Below are positions 7,712 to 15,350 of a DNA stretch of 38,287 nt, piece by piece (the first letter of the stretch is position 1; every line of letters starts with the position of its first letter). The translations under genes and the position numbers were made by a program. Origin of the DNA: CANNDT01 sp945876205 (GTDB taxonomy: Bacteria; Acidobacteriota; Vicinamibacteria; Vicinamibacterales; UBA2999); NCBI GenBank assembly GCA_947503365.1, contig CANNDT010000038.1:1-38287 (forward strand), written 5' to 3'. Under the pieces are notes generated by a model, which saw only the letters and a program-made list of their open reading frames with translations, did no database searches and had not been told where the DNA came from.

Positions 7712-8804
7712 GCGATCGTTCGAGCCGCGCGCCGAGGTGCCGCTCGCCCCGTTCAGCACGCTTGGCGTCGGTGGCGCCGCGCGCTGGTTCGCACGCGCGG
7801 AATCGGTCGCCGACGTGGCGGCGGCTCACGAGTGGTGCGCCGAACGGAACAGCCCGCTGTTCGTTCTCGGCGGCGGCAGCAACCTGGTGATTGCCGACGA
7901 AGGTGTCGGCGGTCTGGTGCTGCAGATCGCGATGCAGGGCACGCACCTCGCGTCGATTGACGACGACACCTTCGTCACCGCCGCGGCGGGTGAGTCGTGG
8001 GACGAACTCGTCGCGGACGTAGTGGATCAGGGATTGGCGGGTGTCGAATGCCTGTCCGGGATTCCAGGAAGCGTTGGCGGCACTCCGATCCAGAATGTCG
8101 GTGCGTATGGACAGGACGTGGCGCAGACGATTCACGAGGTCGTTGCCTTCGATCGCGCCGAAGGCGGCCTCGCCACCCTGTCTGGCGCCGAGTGCGGCTT
8201 CGACTATCGGAACAGCCGTTTCAAGCGGGAAGACGTGGGACGTTTCATCGTGTGTGCGGTGACGTTCCGCCTCCGCCCGGGGAAGGGTGCCGCCACCTAC
8301 CCGGATCTCGTCAAGCATCTCGAGGCGGCTGGTATCGTCTCGCCCAGCGTCGGCGATGTGAGAAACGCCGTCCTGGCCATCCGCAAACAGAAGGGGATGG
8401 TCCTCGACGGCTCGGATCCTGATACGCGCAGCGTTGGATCGTTTTTCATGAACCCGGTCGTGGCGAAGAACACGCACGCGCGTATCGCGGCGTCCGAGTC
8501 CGCGGGAACGGTGCCTGGCTTTGCGCTGTCCTCGGGCGACGTGAAGATCCCGGCGGCGTGGCTGATCGAAGGCGCAGGCTTTGCGAAGGGATACGAGAGC
8601 GGCACGGTTGGACTCTCGTCAAAGCATCCGCTGGCGATCGTCAACCGCGGCGGCGCCTCGGCGCGGGACGTGGTGGACCTCGCCGTTCGAATCAAGCGGG
8701 GAGTGGCGGATCGATTCGGTATCTGGCTTCGTCCCGAACCGATGTTTGTCGGTTTTGGACATGATGCCGATGTGGACTACCTGGTGAACAGAAGCGGCGG
8801 CTAA
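7698..8804 (+). CDS. murB: UDP-N-acetylenolpyruvoylglucosamine reductase (MurB)
   Basis: A 368-residue FAD- and NADPH-dependent reductase that forms UDP-MurNAc from the MurA product. FAD-binding features are LGVGGAARWFARA, FVLGGGSNLVIAD and GVECLSGIPGSVGGTPIQNVGAYGQ; the catalytic serine lies in RSVGSFFMNPVV, and ACASGE-like C-terminal positions are replaced by PAAWLIEGAGFAKGY. Overall this is the E. coli-like type I MurB. The TTG start at 7698 has GGAAGG 8 nt upstream and overlaps the end of pxpBC by 14 bp, supporting translational coupling. The last codons and the stop (RSGG, TAA) are part of a palindrome at 8795-8814, so a REP-like hairpin supplies the C-terminus. Confidence 0.93.
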   Translation: MPSAKRSFEPRAEVPLAPFSTLGVGGAARWFARAESVADVAAAHEWCAERNSPLFVLGGGSNLVIADEGVGGLVLQIAMQGTHLASIDDDTFVTAAAGESWDELVADVVDQGLAGVECLSGIPGSVGGTPIQNVGAYGQDVAQTIHEVVAFDRAEGGLATLSGAECGFDYRNSRFKREDVGRFIVCAVTFRLRPGKGAATYPDLVKHLEAAGIVSPSVGDVRNAVLAIRKQKGMVLDGSDPDTRSVGSFFMNPVVAKNTHARIAASESAGTVPGFALSSGDVKIPAAWLIEGAGFAKGYESGTVGLSSKHPLAIVNRGGASARDVVDLAVRIKRGVADRFGIWLRPEPMFVGFGHDADVDYLVNRSGG

Positions 8805-8872
8805 AGCCGCCGCGCTACAGGCCCCAGGTGATTACCGATCTCCTGTAGCGCGCGCCCTTCAGGGTGCGCGGA
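8795..8872. repeat. REPIN-like element between murB and murA
   Basis: Two hairpins in opposite orientation. The left one is GCGGCGGCTAAAGCCGCCGC (8795-8814) and includes the murB stop in its TAAA loop. The right one (about 8848-8871) has a CCCTTCAGGG core flanked by GCGC runs. Inner flanks GCGCTACAG (8812-8820) and CTGTAGCGC (8843-8851) are exact inverted repeats. The right half closely matches the element at 22791-22864. It lies in the 5' leader of murA. Confidence 0.8.
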
Positions 8873-8884
8873 GCAAAGGATGGA

Positions 8885-10144
8885 ATGTCGACTCTCTTAA
8901 TCGAAGGCGGGCACCGGCTGCAAGGACAGGTCGCGGTCGAGGGCAACAAGAACGCCGCGCTGCCGCTCCTGGCCGCGTGCCTGCTGACCACCGAAGAATG
9001 CGTGTTGACGAACGTGCCGCGCATCGGCGACGTCGAGGTGATGGCGCGGCTGCTCCTCAACCTGGGCGCCGAGGTCGACGGCATTGGCAGCACGACGCTG
9101 CGCATTCGCGCGGCCAACATCCTCAAGCACGCGCCCGATCGGGCGCTGGTCGGACGCCTGCGCGGCTCGGTGCTCCTGCTTGGGCCGCTCCTGGCTCGCA
9201 CGGGCCGCGCGCACATCGCGCCGCCCGGCGGAGACTTTCCCGCGCGGCGTTCAATCTCGACCCACCTCGAGGCGCTGAGAGCGATGGGCGCTCGCGACGT
9301 GCCCGATAGCGATCACGTGATCGAAGCGAGCGGCCGTCTCAAGGCGGCGTCGATGTATCTCGACGAAGCGTCGGTCACCGGCACCGAGACCGCGTTGCTG
9401 GCCGCCGCGACCGCATCGGGCGTCACCGAGATCCGCCACGCGGCCGCCGAACCGCACGTCGTCGAAGTGTGCGAGTTCCTGGCGAAGATGGGCGCCGGTG
9501 TCACGGGCATCGGCAGCTCGAAGATCCGCATCGAGGGAGTCGAGCGGCTGCGCGGCGCCGAGCACCGCCTCGGCGGCGACTATATCGAGGCGGGGAGCTG
9601 GGCGGTCGTCGGCGCCATCACCGGCGGCGAGATGGCCATCCAGGGCGCGCGGGAAGAGGACATCGAGGTTGTGGCCGCGGTGATGAAGCGGATGAACGTG
9701 CAATGCGGCATGCGTGACGGCGTGTTCGAGGTGAAGCCGTCGAAGCCCAAGGCGATCCGTCGAATTACGACCGGCCTGTGGCCCGGCTTTCCAAGCGATC
9801 TGATCAGCCTGGTCACGGTACTGGCCACGCAGGCCGAGGGACGAACGCTGGTGCACGACTGGATGTACGAGCTGCGCCTCTTTGCGCTGGAGCAGATGAG
9901 CGGCATGGGTGCCGACATGTTCCTCGCCGATGCCCACCGCATCATCATTACCGGACCGACGAAGCTCCGCGGAGGGCGCACGCTCGACAGCCGCGACCTG
10001 CGGTCAGGGATGTCGCTGATCGCCGCCGGCCTCGCCGCGGACGGCCAGACCCGCGTGCAGCCGCTCGAGATCGTCGAGCGCGGCTACAGCAATCTTGTTG
10101 AACGGCTGCAGGGATTGGGAGCGAAAGTCGCTAAGGTTGAATAA
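8885..10144 (+). CDS. murA: UDP-N-acetylglucosamine 1-carboxyvinyltransferase (MurA) with Asp in place of catalytic Cys
   Basis: A 419-residue enzyme, the same length as E. coli MurA, that transfers enolpyruvate from PEP to UDP-GlcNAc, the first committed step of peptidoglycan synthesis. Seen: GNKNAALPLLAACLL with Lys22 at the canonical position, RGSVLLLGPLLARTGRAHI, FPSDLISLV (general-base Asp), DLRSGMSLIAAGL and ERGYSNLVERLQ (the conserved Arg). The loop that normally reads PGGC reads PPGGDFPARR, so the Cys115 equivalent is Asp117 (codon GAC at 9233-9235). Asp at this site occurs in Mycobacterium tuberculosis and Chlamydia MurA and makes them fosfomycin-insensitive while active. The ATG at 8885 is chosen for its exact family length and the preceding AAGGA; an in-frame GTG at 8864 sits in the repeat. 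Confidence 0.93.
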   Translation: MSTLLIEGGHRLQGQVAVEGNKNAALPLLAACLLTTEECVLTNVPRIGDVEVMARLLLNLGAEVDGIGSTTLRIRAANILKHAPDRALVGRLRGSVLLLGPLLARTGRAHIAPPGGDFPARRSISTHLEALRAMGARDVPDSDHVIEASGRLKAASMYLDEASVTGTETALLAAATASGVTEIRHAAAEPHVVEVCEFLAKMGAGVTGIGSSKIRIEGVERLRGAEHRLGGDYIEAGSWAVVGAITGGEMAIQGAREEDIEVVAAVMKRMNVQCGMRDGVFEVKPSKPKAIRRITTGLWPGFPSDLISLVTVLATQAEGRTLVHDWMYELRLFALEQMSGMGADMFLADAHRIIITGPTKLRGGRTLDSRDLRSGMSLIAAGLAADGQTRVQPLEIVERGYSNLVERLQGLGAKVAKVE

Positions 10145-10177
10145 CACGATCGCCCCGACGATGTCGGGGCGATCGTG
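10145..10177. terminator. Perfect 15-bp hairpin between convergent genes
   Basis: It starts right after the murA TAA. Arms 10145-10159 and 10163-10177 are perfectly complementary with a GAT loop, and it lies 11 bp from the end of the opposing amidohydrolase gene. The symmetry and position fit a bidirectional terminator, although there is no strong T-run on either side. Confidence 0.7.
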
Positions 10178-10188
10178 GCTTGAGAAGT

Positions 10189-11862
10189 CTACTTCGTGGA
10201 AGGTCCGTTGAGCTCGTCGAGGAAGACCTTTCCTCCGACGATGGTCATCACGGACTTGAGGTCCTTGATCTGGTTCGCCGGCACGGTGAGGTAATCCTTG
10301 TCGGTGACGACGAGGTCGGCGAAGCGTCCAGGCTGGATCGATCCGAGGTCGCCTTCCCTGAAGAAGAGAAACGCGTTGCTCCGCGTGTGCGCGATCAGCG
10401 CCTGCTCGCGGGTGACCGGCGTGCGCAGCACCTGGAGGCCGCCGACCATCTGGCCCGTGACGGCCCACTGGAGCGTGGTGAACGGGCGGTACTGATTCAC
10501 TTCGAACGCGTCGGTGCCGAAGCCCCAACTGATGCCGCTATCCTGGATGTACTTCAGGGGTGGGAACGTCCAGGCCTTCTCGCCGTGAATCCGTTTGAAC
10601 GATTCACCGGAGATGACGCCTCGCGGGTTGACCGCGATGAACATGTTCAGCTTCTTCATCCGGTCGACCTGATCCGGCGTGACGCCTTCCATGTGCATGA
10701 ACGCCCAGCGGAGATGCCGGATCGGGACGTCCTTGCTCAGCGCCTCGACCTGCTTGAGCTGTCCTTCGATGTTCCACGGCATCGTCGAGTGAATCTGGAT
10801 CGGGATGCCGTTCTTCGCGGCTTCCCGTGCCACGCGACCCCACTGGACGAACACCTCGTCAGGCGTCACCTGCTTCAGGTCGCCGACGTTGTCGACGATG
10901 TTCACGAGGCGCTCGCCCCAGTTGGCGTGGCTCATCCACTCGTCGCCCGTGAAGTACTTCGTCTTGGGAATTTCGGGCAGGAGCTTGTCGACCATTTGCT
11001 GCGGCGTGAGTCCCTGGACGCCACCGGGGACGGTGGGCGAGTGCAGGCAGAAGAAGCGCATCGAGAGACGGCCTTGCTGCTGCCACTCGCGGTACTCCTT
11101 CTCGAAGTCGCACGAGCCACCGGACGCCGTGAGGCCAGCCCGCTGGAAATCCTTCAGCATCGTCATCTGGCTGGTTTCGAAGATCTCCTTGGGGATGGTC
11201 TTCAGGAATCCAGCGGCGTTGCGAACGACCCCGGCGCCAGCGTCCTCGACGATGCCGGTCGCGCGCCCGTTGGCGTCGCGCTTGATCCAGGGGTCGGTCC
11301 GCTTCTCGAGGCCGATCGCCTCGATCGCCTTGCTGTTCAGGTACGTCTCGACGCGCGTGAACTGCATCAGCAGCGGATTGTTGGGGGCAACCTGATCCAG
11401 TTCCTCGCGCGTGAACTGTTTCCGGTTGTCGGCGAACTGATCGGGCGAGAAGCCGCCGAGCGTGTAGACCCACTCGCCAGGCTTGCGGGAGTTGGCGACC
11501 GCGCGAATCTTCTCGAGCGCTTCTTTCCTCGACTCGACGCCGTCGAGGCGCGTCTCGAGCGTCCAGTACTCGCCCTCTTCCTGGAAGTGCGCGTGGTTGT
11601 CGATGAAGCCGGGGATCACGGAGCGGCCGCGCAAATCGATGCGCCGCGTGCTCGGACCGGCGAGCCGGTTGATCTCCTGGTTGCTGCCGACCGCGACGAT
11701 GCGGTCGCCGCGGATGGCGACGGCCTGCGCGATCGAGAACGTCTGATCGACGGTAATAATCTTTCCGTTGGACAGGATGATGTCCGGCGCCGCCTGCTGC
11801 GCCTGCAGGGCCAGCGAGGCCCCGATCATCCCCACGGCAAGTGTCCAAGCTAATTTTTTCAT
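10189..11862 (-). CDS. Exported amidohydrolase family 3 (YtcJ-like), copy 1
   Basis: A 557-residue protein with a Sec signal peptide (MKKLAWTLAVGMIGASLALQ, then AQQ), so probably periplasmic. After a PDIILSNGKIITVD N-terminus it shows the amidohydrolase beta-sandwich/TIM-barrel marks: VIPGFIDNHAHF (metal ligands H90 and H92), IQIHSTMP, RWAFMHMEGVTP and GFGTDAFEVNQYRPF with the likely catalytic Asp. The family hydrolyses C-N bonds of diverse amides and formamides; the substrate is unknown. It is the most divergent of three tandem paralogues (10189-15296). A good ribosome binding site (AGGAG) precedes the ATG. A 51-nt gap with a hairpin (11881-11899) separates it from copy 2. Confidence 0.88.
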   Translation of the reverse strand: MKKLAWTLAVGMIGASLALQAQQAAPDIILSNGKIITVDQTFSIAQAVAIRGDRIVAVGSNQEINRLAGPSTRRIDLRGRSVIPGFIDNHAHFQEEGEYWTLETRLDGVESRKEALEKIRAVANSRKPGEWVYTLGGFSPDQFADNRKQFTREELDQVAPNNPLLMQFTRVETYLNSKAIEAIGLEKRTDPWIKRDANGRATGIVEDAGAGVVRNAAGFLKTIPKEIFETSQMTMLKDFQRAGLTASGGSCDFEKEYREWQQQGRLSMRFFCLHSPTVPGGVQGLTPQQMVDKLLPEIPKTKYFTGDEWMSHANWGERLVNIVDNVGDLKQVTPDEVFVQWGRVAREAAKNGIPIQIHSTMPWNIEGQLKQVEALSKDVPIRHLRWAFMHMEGVTPDQVDRMKKLNMFIAVNPRGVISGESFKRIHGEKAWTFPPLKYIQDSGISWGFGTDAFEVNQYRPFTTLQWAVTGQMVGGLQVLRTPVTREQALIAHTRSNAFLFFREGDLGSIQPGRFADLVVTDKDYLTVPANQIKDLKSVMTIVGGKVFLDELNGPSTK

Positions 11863-11880
11863 GCGGTTCTCCTAATCCTG

Positions 11881-11899
11881 GCGGCGCGCCACGCGCCGC
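11881..11899. repeat. Small REP-like hairpin between amidohydrolase copies 2 and 1
   Basis: GCGGCGC (11881-11887), a 5-nt loop, then GCGCCGC (11893-11899). A GC-only palindrome of the same general style as the other intergenic hairpins here. It lies 18 nt upstream of the copy 1 start. Confidence 0.55.
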
Positions 11900-11913
11900 T
11901 CCCTCCGTGGACG

Positions 11914-13581
11914 CTACCTGGTTGACGTGGACGGCGCCGCCGCGTCGTAGAAGATCTTGCCGCCGACGATCGTCATGACCGACTTGATGTCCTTGATCTG
12001 ATCCGCCGGGATGGTCAGGTAATCCTTGTCGGTCACCACCATGTCTGCGAACTTGCCGGACTCAATGGAGCCGAGGTCGTTCTCGCGGAAGAACAGGTAG
12101 GCATTGCTGCGCGTGTGCGCGATCAGCGCCTGTTCGCGCGTGACGGTGTGGGTGTTGACCACGGTGCCGCCGACCATCTTGCCGGTGACCGCCCAATAGA
12201 GGGTGATGAACGGCTTGTACTGGTTCACCTCAAACGCGTCGGTGCCGAGGCCCCACAGGATGCCGCTGTCCTGGATCTCTTTCAGCGGCGGCATGGCGAA
12301 CGCCTTGTCGCCGTGGGCACGGTGCAGGAAGCCACCGGAGACGATCTCCCGCGGATGAACGGCGATGAACATGTTGAGCTTCTTCATCCGCTCGATCTGC
12401 GGGGGCGTGACGCCTTCCATGTGCATGAACGCCCAACGAAGCGGCCTGATGTTGACGTCCTTGGCAATCTTCTCGACCTCTCGAAGCTCGCCTTCGACCG
12501 CCTGCGTCGTCACCGTGTGGATTTGAATCGGGATGCGCGCGATCGCCGCGGCGCGGGCCCAGCGGCCCCACTCGTCCCATGCTGACTGCGCGACCGGAGC
12601 GGGCGTCGTCATCGAGAAGACGTCGCCACCGCCGCCGCCCGCAAGACCCTCGCCCCAGTTCGAGTGGTCGATCCACTCGTCGCCGTCGTGATACTTGAGG
12701 GTGGGAATCGCGGCAAAGCGTTCTTCCGGCGTGCGCCCCTGTGGCGTGCGGAAACAGAAGAAGCGCATGCTGAGCCGTCCCTCGCGCGCCCACCCCTTGT
12801 AGATGTCTTCGAAGTCACAGGACCCGCCCGAGGCCGTGAGCCCGGCCATCGCGAAGTCCTTGAGCATCGTCATCTGGCTGGCTTCGAAGATCTCCTTCGG
12901 CCGCTCCTTCAGGAAACCGGCGGCGTTCCTGACCGTGTTCGCCCCAGCGCCGCCCCCATAATCCACGATGCCCGTCGCCCGTCCGCTGGCATCGCGATGG
13001 ATCCACGGTTCCGTCCGCTTCTCGAGGCCAATCGCGTCGATCGCCTTGCTGTTCAGGTAGGTTTCCGCGCGTGTGAACTGCAGCAGCACGGGATTGTTGG
13101 GCAGCGCCTGATCCAGTTCGTCGCGGGTGAAGGGCTTCTTGTTGTCCGTGAACTGATCCGGCGACCAGCCGCCCAGCGTGAACACCCACTGACCGGTTCC
13201 TTTGGCCTTGGCGGCGGCCGCGAGGAGCGCGAGCGCCTGCTTGCGCGAGTCCACGCCGTCCAGACGCGTCTCCAGCGTCCAGTACTCGCCTTCTTCCTGG
13301 AAGTGCGCATGGTTGTCGATCATCCCCGGGACGACCGACTTGCCGCGCAGATCGATCCGCTTGGTGCCCGGTCCGGCGAGCCGATTGATCTCCTGGTTCG
13401 TGCCGACGGCGACGATGCGGGCACCGCGCACGGCGACCGCCTGCGCGATGGAGAACTGACCATCAACGGTGATGACCTTGCCGTTGGTCAGAATCAGGTC
13501 GGCCGCGGGCTGCTGTGCCCGAAGGCCAGACGACGTGACCGTGAGCCCGGCGACGATCAGTGCGCAGGTAAGTCGTTTCAT
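11914..13581 (-). CDS. Exported amidohydrolase family 3 (YtcJ-like), copy 2
   Basis: A 555-residue paralogue of its neighbours. It has a signal peptide (MKRLTCALIVAGLTVTSS, then GLRAQQ), LILTNGKVITVD, VVPGMIDNHAHFQEEG with the HxH ligands, IQIHTVTTQ, LRWAFMHMEGVTPPQ and GLGTDAFEVNQYKPF. Compared with copy 1 it carries a glycine-rich insertion near the middle (GGGGGDVFSM region) that copy 3 also has, so copies 2 and 3 are the closer pair. The ATG at 13581 follows GGAG at good spacing; the in-frame TTG 12 nt upstream overlaps that ribosome binding site and is less likely. It begins 14 nt after the stop of copy 3, indicating one transcript. Confidence 0.88.
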   Translation of the reverse strand: MKRLTCALIVAGLTVTSSGLRAQQPAADLILTNGKVITVDGQFSIAQAVAVRGARIVAVGTNQEINRLAGPGTKRIDLRGKSVVPGMIDNHAHFQEEGEYWTLETRLDGVDSRKQALALLAAAAKAKGTGQWVFTLGGWSPDQFTDNKKPFTRDELDQALPNNPVLLQFTRAETYLNSKAIDAIGLEKRTEPWIHRDASGRATGIVDYGGGAGANTVRNAAGFLKERPKEIFEASQMTMLKDFAMAGLTASGGSCDFEDIYKGWAREGRLSMRFFCFRTPQGRTPEERFAAIPTLKYHDGDEWIDHSNWGEGLAGGGGGDVFSMTTPAPVAQSAWDEWGRWARAAAIARIPIQIHTVTTQAVEGELREVEKIAKDVNIRPLRWAFMHMEGVTPPQIERMKKLNMFIAVHPREIVSGGFLHRAHGDKAFAMPPLKEIQDSGILWGLGTDAFEVNQYKPFITLYWAVTGKMVGGTVVNTHTVTREQALIAHTRSNAYLFFRENDLGSIESGKFADMVVTDKDYLTIPADQIKDIKSVMTIVGGKIFYDAAAPSTSTR

Positions 13582-13595
13582 GTGGATCTCCAACG

Positions 13596-15296
13596 CTACC
13601 GTGTTGATGTCGCCGGCTCCGTCGCCGCGTCGTAGGCAATCCGTCCGCCGACGATGGTCATGACCGACTTGATGTCCTTGATCTGGTCTGCGGGCACCGT
13701 CAGGTAGTCCTTGTCCATGACGACCATGTCGGCAAGCCTGCCCGGCTGAATCGAGCCGAGATCGTTCTCACGGAAGAACAGATACGCATTGCTTCGCGTG
13801 TGCGCGATCAGTGCCTGTTCACGAGTGATCGTGTGCGTGTTGATGACCGTGCCGCCGACCATCTTGCCGGTGACCGCGAAGTACAGCATCTGGAACGGAC
13901 GGTACTGGTTGACTTCGAAGGCGTCGGTCCCGAAGCCCCACATGATGCCGCTTGCCTGGATCTCTCTCATCGCCGGCATCGCGAAGGCCTTGTCTCCCTG
14001 GATGCGGTGGAGCAGTCCGCCGGAGATGACGGGACGGGGATTGAGGGCGAGGAACATGTTCAGCTTCTTCATCCGCTCGAGCTGCGGCACGGTCACGGCT
14101 TCCATGTGCATGAACGCCCAGCGAAGCGGCCGGATGTTGACCTCCTTGGCGATCTTCTCGACCTGGTCGAGCTGCGCGTCGATCGCCTTCTCGGTGACCG
14201 TGTGGAGCTGGACGGGAATGCTGGCCTTCGCGGCCGCGAGGCCGAAGCGGCCCCACGCATCCCACACCTCCTGTGAGGCGATCGGCTCGGGGCCTGGTGC
14301 GATCACGTCGCCGCCGCCGCCGCCGGGGAACCGCTCGCCGTAGTTCGAGTTGTCGATCCATTCGTCGCCGTCGTGGTACTTCAACGTCGGGAGCTCGGCG
14401 ATCTGTTTCTCGAGCGCACCTGCGCCCCGACCGCCGGTGGTGACCGTGTTGAAGCAGAAGAAGCGCATGCTCGCGGTGCCTTCGCGCTGGAACTGCCGAT
14501 ACAGGTCGTTCCAGAGGCACTGGCCGCCCGACGCCGTGAGGCCCGCTTTCGCGAGATCCTTCAGCATCACCTTCTGGCTGGCGACGATCACGTCCATCGG
14601 CAGATTGGCCTTGCCCCCGTTCGGCGCGTCCAGGAACGCAGCCGCGTCGACGATCTTTTCACGGCCGGCAACGCCCATGATGCCGGTGGCGCGGCCCTTG
14701 GCGTCGCGCTCGATCCAGGGCTCGGTCGACTTTTCGAGGCCGAGCATGTCGATCGCCTTACTGTTCAGATACTCCTGCGACCGCGTGAACTGGAGGAACA
14801 CCGGGTGGTCCGACACGACTTTGTCGAGCTCGTCGCGCGTGAACGGTTTCTTGTCGTCGGAGAACTGGTCGGGCGACCAGCCGCCGAAGTTGTAGACCCA
14901 GCCGCCATTGGGCGTTGCCGCGGCCTTGGCCTTGAGCAGCTCGAGAGCACGCTTGCGCGTTTCCACGCCGTCAAAGCGGAGCTCGAGGTCCCAGTAGGCG
15001 CCTTCCTCCTGGAAGTGCGCGTGGTTGTCGATCATGCCGGGCACGACCGCCTTGCCGCGCAAGTCGACGCGGCGGGTGCTGGCGCCCGCGAGCTTGTTGA
15101 TATCGGCGTTGGTGCCGACCGCGATGATCCGGTCACCACGTACCGCGACCGCCTGGGCGATCGAAAACTGATCGTCAACGGTGATGATCTTTCCGTTGGT
15201 CAAAATAAGATCGGGGGCGGCGGCCTGCTGCGCCTCAACCACGATCGAAGCCACGATCACTGCCAGAACAAGCGGTATCCAAGCGATTCGTTTCAT
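13596..15296 (-). CDS. Exported amidohydrolase family 3 (YtcJ-like), copy 3
   Basis: A 566-residue protein and the first of the tandem set in transcription order. Signal peptide MKRIAWIPLVLAVIVAS with cleavage near VEAQQ. Family motifs: LILTNGKIITVD, VVPGMIDNHAHFQEEGAYW, VQLHTVTEKA, LRWAFMHMEAVTVPQ, GFGTDAFEVNQYRPF and the C-terminal ADMVVMDKDYLTVPADQIK shared by all three copies. It has small insertions compared with copy 1, including FLDAPNGGKANLP and the glycine-rich stretch. The ATG at 15296 has a GGAG ribosome binding site. It lies 54 nt downstream of the secretin stop, so read-through from the upstream secretin gene is possible, but no shared function is obvious. Confidence 0.88.
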   Translation of the reverse strand: MKRIAWIPLVLAVIVASIVVEAQQAAAPDLILTNGKIITVDDQFSIAQAVAVRGDRIIAVGTNADINKLAGASTRRVDLRGKAVVPGMIDNHAHFQEEGAYWDLELRFDGVETRKRALELLKAKAAATPNGGWVYNFGGWSPDQFSDDKKPFTRDELDKVVSDHPVFLQFTRSQEYLNSKAIDMLGLEKSTEPWIERDAKGRATGIMGVAGREKIVDAAAFLDAPNGGKANLPMDVIVASQKVMLKDLAKAGLTASGGQCLWNDLYRQFQREGTASMRFFCFNTVTTGGRGAGALEKQIAELPTLKYHDGDEWIDNSNYGERFPGGGGGDVIAPGPEPIASQEVWDAWGRFGLAAAKASIPVQLHTVTEKAIDAQLDQVEKIAKEVNIRPLRWAFMHMEAVTVPQLERMKKLNMFLALNPRPVISGGLLHRIQGDKAFAMPAMREIQASGIMWGFGTDAFEVNQYRPFQMLYFAVTGKMVGGTVINTHTITREQALIAHTRSNAYLFFRENDLGSIQPGRLADMVVMDKDYLTVPADQIKDIKSVMTIVGGRIAYDAATEPATSTR

Positions 15297-15350
15297 CGCA
15301 ATCTCCAAATACTGTGTGAGAGCGGCCCTCGTGGCCGACGGAATTATGCC

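Noticed and set aside
10180..11853. 557-residue plus-strand open frame opposite amidohydrolase copy 1
   Set aside because: It mirrors the real gene codon for codon, is rich in Arg/Asp/Leu as expected for antisense GC-rich DNA, and has no recognisable motif; the minus-strand protein has a signal peptide and family motifs.
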